Assembly: GCA_016715365.1 (NCBI GenBank)
Contig: JADKAM010000001.1
Coordinates: 682,001 to 746,000 of the forward strand
Source of the DNA: Chitinophagaceae bacterium
GTDB taxonomy: Bacteria; Bacteroidota; Bacteroidia; Chitinophagales; Chitinophagaceae
Reading direction: 5' to 3'
Length of the DNA stretch: 64,000 bases
This document shows, in pieces, positions 18,003 to 25,223 of this stretch; position 1 is the stretch's first letter; each line of letters begins with the position of its first letter. A program made the position numbers and the translations under genes. Below the pieces are notes generated by a model. The model did no database searches, was not told the origin of the DNA, and worked only from the letters and a program-made list of their open reading frames with translations.

Positions 18003-18791
18003 ATGTCAACCCTCACCATTACTACCATTCAAAGCAATTTAATCTGGGAAGAAAAAACAGCTAACCTGCGCATGCTGGAGCAAAAAATTGCGGGCATTGA
18101 AGAAAAAACAGAAATAGTTGTACTGCCCGAAATGTTTAACACCGGTTTTAGCATGCGCCCCGAAGCGCTTGCCGAAACCATGGAAGGAGAAACGGTTGAG
18201 TGGATGAAAAAAGTGAGCAGGGAAAACGGCATTGTACTTACCGGAAGCCTTATGATTGAAGAAGCGGGGAATTATTACAACCGCCTGGTGTGGATGTTAC
18301 CCAACGGACAATATGGCCATTACGACAAACGGCATTTGTTTGCCTTTGGCGAAGAAGACAAACATTACAGCCCCGGCAATAAAAGATTGATAGCGTCTGT
18401 AAAAGGATGGAAGATAAATCTACAGGTTTGTTATGATCTGCGCTTTCCGGTTTGGGCAAGACAACAAAATACAGAAACCGGTGCAGAATATGATTTGCTC
18501 ATTTATGTTGCCAACTGGCCCGAGCGCCGAAGCCATGCCTGGAAAACCTTATTGTGTGCAAGGGCAATAGAGAACCAATGTTATGTAGTTGGTGTAAACC
18601 GTGTTGGCAGTGATGGAAAGAATGTTTACCACAGCGGCAATAGTTTGGTTATTGACCCTTTAGGTCAGGTACTTTACCATATGGCCGATGAAGAAGATGT
18701 AAATACCATTACACTACAAAAAGAAATGCTGGAAGATGTGAGAAATAAATTCCCGTTCTGGAAAGATGCAGACACTTTTAATATTCAATGA
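18003..18791 (+). CDS. Carbon-nitrogen hydrolase, omega-amidase (YafV/Nit2 type)
   Basis: 262 aa, the size of YafV/Nit2. The catalytic triad is visible: Glu43 (LPEMFNTGFS), Lys109 (YDKRHLF) and Cys143 (VCYDLRFPVWAR). YVANWPERRSHAWKTLLCARAIEN and DPLGQVL are further marks of the omega-amidase branch, which hydrolyses 2-oxoglutaramate and 2-oxosuccinamate and serves metabolite repair and methionine salvage. Convergent with the S41 peptidase gene, whose stop lies 1 bp away. Confidence 0.92.
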   Translation: MSTLTITTIQSNLIWEEKTANLRMLEQKIAGIEEKTEIVVLPEMFNTGFSMRPEALAETMEGETVEWMKKVSRENGIVLTGSLMIEEAGNYYNRLVWMLPNGQYGHYDKRHLFAFGEEDKHYSPGNKRLIASVKGWKINLQVCYDLRFPVWARQQNTETGAEYDLLIYVANWPERRSHAWKTLLCARAIENQCYVVGVNRVGSDGKNVYHSGNSLVIDPLGQVLYHMADEEDVNTITLQKEMLEDVRNKFPFWKDADTFNIQ

Positions 18792-18792
18792 A

Positions 18793-20292
18793 TTAATAAC
18801 CGGCTTTCTTTGCCTTGATCATATCCATCACAAATTTCATTTTATAGTCAAACCCCTTCACCAGTGCATTGTAATTGGTGCCGATGTAAATATCCGGAGG
18901 AATGCCACGCCCATCTTTGGGCGCATGATGATATTGCACCAGCCTGAACAACGGCAATCTTACTTTTATATGCGTGTTGGGCAAAACAATATCCGGAATT
19001 AAAATACCATTGTTGCCGTGCCAGCCACCACCGGTTTCTTCGCCAACCAAAACCACGCCGGGTTGACCTTTAACTGCATTGGTGAATAAAGCTGCAGCCG
19101 AAAAAGTATTGCCGGCTATCAGTACGTACAAATTGCCGGTGTAATTATTTACAGCTTTTGGTTTGTTTACTTTTCTTTCCCAATGCCCAAAGTGATATAA
19201 CCCATCGCTTTTCTTTTTGGTAAGAAAAAACAAACCAAGGTTATCCATAAAACTGCCCTTAATATATTTTGAATAAGGCCTTAATGATTTTACTGCAGCA
19301 TAGGAAGTATCGGCCACTTTAAAATTTACCCGGCTTACATATTTGGTTAGTAAAGTAGATAACCTGATTCGTCCGCCGCCATTACTGCGGATATCAAGTA
19401 CCACATTGTTGATACCGGTTTTTCTGATGTAGCCAAAAGTTTGCCTGTAAAATCTGCGCAGGCTGCCGCCCGAAAATGAATTGATGGTTACAACAGCTGT
19501 GTTGTTGGTGGTATCTACAGCCAGCGAGCGTACTTCCTGCAAGCGCTCCTGGCGGGTTTGTTTTTTAGGCTTTGGTGGTCTTATTGTTACAGCGCTGTCT
19601 TTAACTTTTTTAACGGTGTCTGTATCCAAACCAAAAGCCGGAATATTGATGCGTTGCTCAACGCCCGATTTATCAAGGTATGTTACCGAATAGGTTTTGC
19701 TGATGCCAAAAATATTACGGTGATAAAAAGGAAAACTATTGCTGAGCCTGTTGTAATTTACATTGTTGGCATAACCGTCTTCAGTCATGTACCCAAACAT
19801 GATTCTAATAAGCTCGGCATTTTTAATTCCGTTTACAGAAGTGATAAGGGTGCCTCTTTTAAATACAGTGTCTTTCCTGTTCAGGTTACTTGTTACAGCC
19901 ATGGTATCATTCCAGCATCTTACAAGCAGCGGAAAAGAAGGAAATCTTTTTCCTTCGGCCCAGTTGTTGTAAGCCTTGCTTCTGCTGAAACTGGTGTGAC
20001 CGCAATGAATTTTGTCGGTAAGCGGGGCAACTATTTTCCAGCCAAATTGCTGCTCGGTCATACTGTCTTTAATATTGCTGTAGTATGTATCAAAGTACAT
20101 ATCCATACTGTCTTTGGGTGTGTACCAGTAAAGTGAAGGGTGTTTTTTTTCAAGGATATTACGCAGCAAGGAAAAATCCTGTTGTAATTGTTGGGCTGAA
20201 TATTTTTTATTGGGAATGAAATTTTTGGTTGTGGCGCAGGAGTATAATAATGCCGATAGAATAATTAAAAAGAGGAAGCGAAATCTGTTCAT
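18793..20292 (-). CDS. S41-family (tail-specific type) peptidase, lipoprotein
   Basis: 499 aa from ATG 20292; the open frame extends to a TTG at 20316, but a perfect -7 element lies between the two, so the ATG is preferred. Lipobox LLYSC at the N-terminus. The S41 core has NNVVLDIRSNGGGRIRLSTLLT and the nucleophile region AGNTFSAAALFTNAV, with GEETGGGWHGNNG after it. No clear PDZ domain is seen in the middle. Likely a periplasmic or outer-membrane-attached Ser/Lys protease of unknown target. Confidence 0.9.
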   Translation of the reverse strand: MNRFRFLFLIILSALLYSCATTKNFIPNKKYSAQQLQQDFSLLRNILEKKHPSLYWYTPKDSMDMYFDTYYSNIKDSMTEQQFGWKIVAPLTDKIHCGHTSFSRSKAYNNWAEGKRFPSFPLLVRCWNDTMAVTSNLNRKDTVFKRGTLITSVNGIKNAELIRIMFGYMTEDGYANNVNYNRLSNSFPFYHRNIFGISKTYSVTYLDKSGVEQRINIPAFGLDTDTVKKVKDSAVTIRPPKPKKQTRQERLQEVRSLAVDTTNNTAVVTINSFSGGSLRRFYRQTFGYIRKTGINNVVLDIRSNGGGRIRLSTLLTKYVSRVNFKVADTSYAAVKSLRPYSKYIKGSFMDNLGLFFLTKKKSDGLYHFGHWERKVNKPKAVNNYTGNLYVLIAGNTFSAAALFTNAVKGQPGVVLVGEETGGGWHGNNGILIPDIVLPNTHIKVRLPLFRLVQYHHAPKDGRGIPPDIYIGTNYNALVKGFDYKMKFVMDMIKAKKAGY

Positions 20293-20297
20293 TTGGG

Positions 20298-20305
20298 CAA
20301 AACTA
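20298..20305 (-). promoter_or_regulatory. Bacteroidota -7 element at the start of the S41 gene
   Basis: On the minus strand this reads TAGTTTTG, a perfect TAnnTTTG, ending only 5 bases before the ATG at 20292. If used, the transcript would be leaderless or nearly so. No -33 partner is evident. Confidence 0.4.
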
Positions 20306-20347
20306 AGAAAAGTCAAGCTGCTTTAACTTTTAAATGCTTAAGAGTTA

Positions 20348-20605
20348 TCAATGGGGATGTAATAATAAATCAAGAGGGTTATTAAAAAGCTTCATTACTT
20401 CCAAATCCAAACAACGAGCTATGTCTTCTATCCTGTGCAAGCTAATATCAGTTTTATCATTTTCTATATTGCTTAAAGCCGCTTTGGTAATACCCAATTG
20501 ATTGGCAAGCTGTTCTTGTTTTATTCCTTTCAACTCTCTCCATTTTCTAATGTTGATGCCAATTTTCAATAAATATGCAGGATTATTTTTTTCAAGCTTA
20601 GTCAT
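20348..20605 (-). CDS. Small XRE-family HTH transcriptional regulator
   Basis: 85 aa, a single helix-turn-helix domain at about residues 14-70: INIRKWRELKGIKQEQLANQLGITKAALSNIENDK is the classical Cro/CI form, followed by a short hydrophobic tail. There is no sensor or toxin/antitoxin partner visible in the same orientation. The gene is divergent from an orphan lipoprotein gene, and the shared 136-bp region carries repeated AAACTTAA motifs that could be its operator. Confidence 0.88.
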   Translation of the reverse strand: MTKLEKNNPAYLLKIGINIRKWRELKGIKQEQLANQLGITKAALSNIENDKTDISLHRIEDIARCLDLEVMKLFNNPLDLLLHPH

Positions 20606-20627
20606 TTTGGTTAGGGATTAATGAATC

Positions 20628-20697
20628 AAACTTAATAAAAATATATTTAAACTTAACATTGTTTAGGGATAAATTTTTTGAAAGACACATTAAGTTT
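20628..20697. promoter_or_regulatory. Repeated AAACTTAA motifs between the XRE regulator and the lipoprotein gene
   Basis: AAACTTAA occurs at 20628-20635 and 20649-20656 (starts 21 bp apart, two helical turns) and in inverted form at 20690-20697. The arrangement between an XRE gene and a divergent gene suggests an operator; this is inference from spacing only. Confidence 0.35.
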
Positions 20698-20741
20698 CAA
20701 TTTTTGTGAACCCCTTTTTTTAATCTATAAACCAATTAAAA

Positions 20742-21962
20742 ATGAAACTTAAATTTTTCAGTCTATGCTTTAGCTTATGTATTATGCTAGCCGTATCCCT
20801 GCTTTTTAGCTGCAATAAATCAAGGATTAAACAAAACTCTTCTAGCGATAAAACAGCAATATCAGAAAAAATTGAAGCATGGCTAAATGTAACCCCTGGA
20901 TTCAGTAATTATCAAACAGTAATTGTGGAAGGAAAAGAGATAAACTTATTGCAAACAATTGAATGGGAAAAATCAAAATACTATGTTGAATCCAAAACAA
21001 ATATTATCCCGGTCAGGATTGAAACGACTAATGGAAAATTACCCGTATTCAAATACATCGTAACAATTATGGATGATGCAGGTAATGTAATTGAATGTAA
21101 TTATTACAATTTGCTTACAGAGAACATAACATCAAAAGCAACAGAGGAAAAAATTATTACGCCGGATTTATTTAAGTTTAGAAAAATTCCGGAAAATTTT
21201 ACAGGAGCAATAATTAAGTATGATCTGCAGAATAAAATGCTATTATCCAGGCATTATGATTTAGGTGTTTCAACAAATAAAATAGATAAAGTTGTTACCA
21301 TTAAAAATAAAAGTCTCTCATTACCAGAAAATTTGGCTCCTCTCGATCCCGGTTGTAATTATGAAATGATAGACTGGTATTGGCAAACCTGGGTGAATGG
21401 AATACTTGTATATGAAGAATATGTTGGTAGTTCAATCGTAATAGTTTGTGAAGGTGGCGGAGGTGGAGGGAATGGCGGCGGAAACAGCGGCCCATGTAAT
21501 ATGACATTAGCTCAGGCACAAGAACAATTAAATGGAATTACTTTTGAAAGGTATTTGATGAGTTCATGTACCCCCCCTATGCCCCCGCCTCAAGAACTTA
21601 CAAGCTGGCCAATAACTTCACCAAGATCCTGTAGTACAGGAGTTGTTACTCTTCATTTTTTTGGAAATATTTCAGCAAGCTATACCGCCTTTTTTTCAGG
21701 GGCTATAAAAAAGGCCGGCCCAAATGTACCATGGAAATGGGAAACATTTCAATACAATACAACTAATCTCACAGATGGAAGCATTCCTCCATGCTTGAGT
21801 CAAGAGAAAACTGTTACTGCAAACTGTGTAATTTCTCAGGATAAGTTATACGCTAACGTACAAGTCAGTTATAACTTTGTTACTAAAGTATTCTGTCTTT
21901 GGGGGTGGCATCCAGGATCACCCTATAATGGCTCTTTTACCCAAACATTTGAAGCGAATTAA
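20742..21962 (+). CDS. Orphan lipoprotein with glycine-rich linker
   Basis: 406 aa. Signal peptide with lipobox LLFSC (Cys24). The N-terminal half (about 40-220) is a mixed alpha/beta region of unknown family; a Gly/Asn linker (CEGGGGGGNGGGNSG, about 236-250) separates it from a Cys-containing C-terminal part (NMTLAQAQEQLNGITFERYL, then strands to the end). This layout (lipobox, globular part, Gly linker, short tail part) is seen in many Chitinophagaceae orphan lipoproteins. Base composition is more AT-rich than the neighbourhood. Function unknown. Confidence 0.8.
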   Translation: MKLKFFSLCFSLCIMLAVSLLFSCNKSRIKQNSSSDKTAISEKIEAWLNVTPGFSNYQTVIVEGKEINLLQTIEWEKSKYYVESKTNIIPVRIETTNGKLPVFKYIVTIMDDAGNVIECNYYNLLTENITSKATEEKIITPDLFKFRKIPENFTGAIIKYDLQNKMLLSRHYDLGVSTNKIDKVVTIKNKSLSLPENLAPLDPGCNYEMIDWYWQTWVNGILVYEEYVGSSIVIVCEGGGGGGNGGGNSGPCNMTLAQAQEQLNGITFERYLMSSCTPPMPPPQELTSWPITSPRSCSTGVVTLHFFGNISASYTAFFSGAIKKAGPNVPWKWETFQYNTTNLTDGSIPPCLSQEKTVTANCVISQDKLYANVQVSYNFVTKVFCLWGWHPGSPYNGSFTQTFEAN

Positions 21963-22005
21963 AAAGAGATTAACTTAGTAAAGGCCTTTGTAAATAAATC
22001 TGAGT

Positions 22006-22752
22006 ATGAAAAAATCAATTTTTTTATTTTTGTTTCCTCTATTATTTGTAGCCATTATTATCGCTTGTATTCCTACAGGAAGTCATGATATAAAAGGAAT
22101 TAAAGTGACAGAAAACTTTCCGGTTATTGACTCGAACGGAAAATTAATACGCTATGATACATTTTCAACAAGGATTTACAAGTATAAAAACCGGGTGTTA
22201 TACCATGGAGAATACAATTTTGACTCAACAGTAAATGGTATATTACTTAAATCAGAAAAAAGAGATTACTTTTTTGTTTACAAAAAAAGTAATCTCTTTG
22301 GCTTATTTTTTGATTCAAATAAAAAAACTTATGGAAAAAAATTATTGGTTGATTCTGTTATAAAAAAAGAGTGGTGTAACAACTTAAATTTTTATCAAGG
22401 ATATACAGAAAGTAAATTGAAACTAGTTTCGAACAATGAAAAACCAGATCCTGGAGGCGTTGTTCAAACTTATTTTTTTCAAGGAATTAAAGATTCAGGA
22501 CTAACAGGTATTACTTATTTTTGGTTTTCAAATAAATTAAATCATTTAGAATATAGCTTTTCAAAAGAATTAGACAGTATTTACAAAATGAAGCTATACA
22601 AGATAAAAATAAAGAATAATTCTCGCTATTTTAAAGACTATAATTTTACCTTGGATCCCATAGAACAATATTTTACTCTGGAAGAAATTACAGTCAATAA
22701 TAAATCCGAAATAATGAAATACTTTAAAGAACAGAAAAATTTTTTCAAATAA
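22006..22752 (+). CDS. Orphan AT-rich lipoprotein
   Basis: 248 aa. Signal with lipobox IIAC (Cys21). The rest is rich in Lys, Asn, Phe and Tyr, with repeated single-strand-like segments (TRIYKYKNRVLYHGEYNF; KLYKIKIKNNSRYFKDYNF). No domain recognised. It lies 43 bp after the glycine-linker lipoprotein and may be co-transcribed. Codon usage is markedly more AT-rich than in thiL next door, which hints at recent gain. A perfect 17-bp inverted repeat sits inside the coding sequence at 22259-22299. Confidence 0.72.
   Translation: MKKSIFLFLFPLLFVAIIIACIPTGSHDIKGIKVTENFPVIDSNGKLIRYDTFSTRIYKYKNRVLYHGEYNFDSTVNGILLKSEKRDYFFVYKKSNLFGLFFDSNKKTYGKKLLVDSVIKKEWCNNLNFYQGYTESKLKLVSNNEKPDPGGVVQTYFFQGIKDSGLTGITYFWFSNKLNHLEYSFSKELDSIYKMKLYKIKIKNNSRYFKDYNFTLDPIEQYFTLEEITVNNKSEIMKYFKEQKNFFK
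22259..22299. repeat. Perfect 17-bp inverted repeat inside a coding sequence
   Basis: Arms 22259-22275 and 22283-22299 are exactly complementary with a 7-base loop (GTTTACA). The stem core is GAGATTAC plus an A/T run. In RNA this would be a stable hairpin within the lipoprotein gene. Confidence 0.85.
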
Positions 22753-22758
22753 ATTAGA

Positions 22759-23781
22759 TTATTTCAAATGATTCCACCCCTGTGCAATCAGCTCATGCTT
22801 ATTTCCGCCACGGGTAATAAAAGTTTTTCCTTCACTTGCTTCGGTTATGTAGCCAATAATACTTAAGCCATTATTCTGTGTTATTTTCTCATGATCGGAC
22901 TGCGAAATGGTAAACAGCAATTCATAATCTTCGCCGCCGCTTAATGCACAGGCAGTTGGGTCAAGCTCCAGTTTGTAAGCAAAATCTTTACTGTCTTCAT
23001 TTAAAGGCAACTTGTCTTCATATAAAACACAACCAACATTACTTTGTTTGCAAATGTGCAGCATTTCGCTGCTTAACCCGTCGCTGATGTCCATCATGCT
23101 GGTGGGCACAATTTTATGCTCAGCAAAATATTCAATCACATCTTTTCTTGCTTCGGGTTTTAATAAGCGCCCGATAATATATGCACGGTTTTCCAGGTCG
23201 GGCTGGGCGCCGGTTTCTTCAAATATTTTTTTCTCTCTTTCCAAAATTGTTAAACCTAAAAAAGCGCCACCCAAATCGCCGCTTACACAAACCAGGTCGT
23301 TCACCTTAGCGCCATCTCTTTTTACATAAGTATCCGGTGCCACTTCACCAATGGCAGTAATGCTTATTACAAAACCACGTTGCGATGTGGTGGTGTCTCC
23401 GCCAACCAGGTCAATACCGTAATGATCGCAGGCAGCATACACACCTTCATAAAATTCATCTAACGCTTCAACGCTAAACTTATTACTGATGGCGATGCTT
23501 AAAACGATCTGTGTTGGCGTGGCATTCATGGCATAAATATCACTGATGTTAACGATCACCGATTTATAACCCAGATGTTTCAGCGGTGTGTACATCAGAT
23601 CAAAATGAATGCCTTCCACCAACAGATCGGTACTGATAACGGTCTGCCTGCCAAAGTGATCTATCACGGCACCATCATCACCCACACTTAAAATGGTTGA
23701 GGCGTTTTTTGTTTCATTATTACGGGTAAGATGGTCAATTAAACCAAATTCACCGAGGCTTGATATTTCTGTACGTTCCAT
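22759..23781 (-). CDS. thiL: Thiamine-monophosphate kinase
   Basis: 340 aa. The opening SSLGEFGLIDHLT and the ATP/Mg motifs VGDDGAVI, NISDIYAMNATP, DLVGGDTTTSQ and MDISDGLSSEM are characteristic of ThiL, which phosphorylates thiamine monophosphate to the diphosphate; CALSGGEDYELLF near the C-terminus completes the AIR-synthase-like fold. No other thiamine genes or THI-box are adjacent. The ATG lies 6 bp from the left inverted repeat of the four-helix-bundle cassette. Confidence 0.95.
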   Translation of the reverse strand: MERTEISSLGEFGLIDHLTRNNETKNASTILSVGDDGAVIDHFGRQTVISTDLLVEGIHFDLMYTPLKHLGYKSVIVNISDIYAMNATPTQIVLSIAISNKFSVEALDEFYEGVYAACDHYGIDLVGGDTTTSQRGFVISITAIGEVAPDTYVKRDGAKVNDLVCVSGDLGGAFLGLTILEREKKIFEETGAQPDLENRAYIIGRLLKPEARKDVIEYFAEHKIVPTSMMDISDGLSSEMLHICKQSNVGCVLYEDKLPLNEDSKDFAYKLELDPTACALSGGEDYELLFTISQSDHEKITQNNGLSIIGYITEASEGKTFITRGGNKHELIAQGWNHLK

Positions 23782-23787
23782 CTATTT

Positions 23788-23816
23788 TAGATTTTAGATT
23801 GGCGATTTTAGATTTT
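23788..23816. repeat. Left 29-bp inverted repeat of the four-helix-bundle cassette
   Basis: Exactly complementary over 29 bp to 24243-24271. Internally it is two copies of GATTTTAGATT separated by GGC. It supplies the TAA stop codon and the last codons of the four-helix-bundle gene. Confidence 0.95.
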
Positions 23817-24206
23817 GTTTGGTCGCTGTGTTTTTTCTTTTTCAGCAACCATGTTTTTTAAAGTTGTATTGATTGAGGCAACGATTATCGATAGTAATTC
23901 ATTTGCTTCAACATATAAATCCCGTAATTCCTGTTTAAATGGTTCATTGAATTCTGCTAGTAATTCATAAAAATGCATGGTTTCATCAAGCTCTTCTTCT
24001 GCAATTCTTAATTTATTAACAAAATCAGCCTTTGATTTTCCCCTGCAAGCAGCCCGGTAATTTGCTGATGCAGAACTTGAACATCTTATTATTTGACCGA
24101 TGTATGTTTTATTAACAATATTATGTGGCAATTTTAGACAAAGCCTTCCGGTTTTTACCGCAACGCCTTTCAGCCTTTTCATAATATCATCTTTTATAGT
24201 ACTCAT
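23808..24206 (-). CDS. Four-helix-bundle protein (S23 / 23S rRNA intervening-sequence family)
   Basis: 132 aa, mostly helical. The family pattern is visible: LPHNIVNKTYIGQIIRCSSSASANYRAACRG (the SSxS-ANY-EA/AA block), then KADFVNKLRIAEEELDETMHFYELL (the A-x-x-E-x-x-E-T-x-x-W/F-L block). These proteins are encoded inside 23S rRNA intervening sequences in Leptospira and others, and free-standing in many Bacteroidota; a pentameric, possibly nucleic-acid-binding role is known only for the Avd relative. The gene is enclosed by perfect 29-bp inverted repeats, and separates suhB from thiL, so it looks like an inserted cassette. Confidence 0.92.
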   Translation of the reverse strand: MSTIKDDIMKRLKGVAVKTGRLCLKLPHNIVNKTYIGQIIRCSSSASANYRAACRGKSKADFVNKLRIAEEELDETMHFYELLAEFNEPFKQELRDLYVEANELLSIIVASINTTLKNMVAEKEKTQRPNKI

Positions 24207-24242
24207 ACCGACACTAAATAATTTTTACTTCCTGCAATAAAA

Positions 24243-24271
24243 AAAATCTAAAATCGCCAATCTAAAATCTA
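24243..24271. repeat. Right 29-bp inverted repeat of the four-helix-bundle cassette
   Basis: Exact inverted copy of 23788-23816. It begins in the stop codon (TAG, 24271-24269) of the suhB-like gene and lies 36 bp upstream of the four-helix-bundle start. No target-site duplication was seen directly outside the two repeats. Confidence 0.95.
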
Positions 24272-25051
24272 CAATTGCTTTCTATTATGAATTACATCAA
24301 TCAACTCATCATGTATCAACCCATTCGTTGCAACAATTTTTCTTTGATAAGGAGAATATTTATCTCCATTCATATCGGTTACTTTACCCCCGGCTTCTTC
24401 TACAATTAAAAAACCGGCAGCCGAATCCCATGCACTCAGGCTGTGTTCAAAAAAACCTTCAAACCTGCCGGCGGCAACCCAACAAAGATCAATGGCCGCA
24501 CTGCCCAACCGGCGTACGGGCACCCCTTTGCGTACCAGGCGTTCAAAAACTTCCAGCGGCCCGTTTTCCATATCCAGATAGGTGTAAGGAAAACCGGTTA
24601 CCAAACAGCTATGCAAGACTTCTGTTTTTTTACTTACGCTTATTTTTTTATCGTTCAGCGATGCACCAAATCCCTTTTGTGCAAAAAACAATTCGTTGAT
24701 GAAAGGATTGTAAACTGCACCCAGTATCATCTCGCCGTGCTGCTCTACACCAATACTTACACAACAAAGCGGAATACCGCATGCATAATTAATGGTGCCG
24801 TCAATCGGGTCGATGATCCATTTGGTATCACTGCCGGTTGCCATTTCTCCAGCTTCTTCGCTTAAAATAAAGTGATCGGGATAGTCGGCCTTGATCACTT
24901 CAATAATTGCTTTTTCGGCAGCATGATCGGCTTCGGTAACCCAGTTATTGATTCCATCTTTATTGCTGATCTTTAAATCTTCGTTATTAAAATAGTGTCT
25001 CAGCTGTACCGCACCGGCTTCAACTGCATTTAAAAGGGTTGTTTTTAGCAT
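24269..25051 (-). CDS. suhB: Inositol-1-monophosphatase family protein
   Basis: 260 aa. Metal-dependent phosphatase of the IMPase/FBPase superfamily: WVTEADHAAEKAI, the Glu pair in ILSEEAGEM, the metal and substrate loop WIIDPIDGTINYACGIP, and the C-terminal WDSAAGFLIVEEAGG, all canonical. It dephosphorylates inositol phosphates or related sugar phosphates; the symbol reflects family only, since a CysQ or histidinol-phosphatase role cannot be excluded. It is the first gene of a minus-strand series with the cassette and thiL. Confidence 0.92.
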   Translation of the reverse strand: MLKTTLLNAVEAGAVQLRHYFNNEDLKISNKDGINNWVTEADHAAEKAIIEVIKADYPDHFILSEEAGEMATGSDTKWIIDPIDGTINYACGIPLCCVSIGVEQHGEMILGAVYNPFINELFFAQKGFGASLNDKKISVSKKTEVLHSCLVTGFPYTYLDMENGPLEVFERLVRKGVPVRRLGSAAIDLCWVAAGRFEGFFEHSLSAWDSAAGFLIVEEAGGKVTDMNGDKYSPYQRKIVATNGLIHDELIDVIHNRKQL

Positions 25052-25207
25052 GGCGCAAAGATACTACCAAAATGAATTTCATCTTTGGCTAATGTAGCCG
25101 GGCTGAAATATAAGCCTAGCCTTTGTGTGCAAGCCTTTTGGTTAAACAGATAGGATTGATTACAGAAGCCTATCGGTATAAACTTCGATTTCGGAATTCG
25201 GATTTAT

Positions 25208-25218
25208 GATTTTAGATT
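25208..25218. repeat. Third copy of the GATTTTAGATT unit
   Basis: The 11-mer that makes up the cassette's inverted repeats appears again, followed by TGGC, just upstream of the flavin oxidase start and about 0.9 kb from the cassette. It follows a semi-repetitive stretch, TTCGGAATTCGGATTTATG (25190-25208). Confidence 0.6.
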
Positions 25219-25223
25219 TGGCT

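Noticed and set aside
20348..20605. XRE gene as the antitoxin of a toxin-antitoxin pair
   Set aside because: No toxin-sized gene is adjacent in the same orientation; its neighbours are a convergently placed peptidase start region and a divergent lipoprotein.
23781..24290. Target-site duplication around the four-helix-bundle cassette
   Set aside because: TCTATTT and TCTATTA occur on both sides but not adjacent to both repeats, so no duplication can be claimed.
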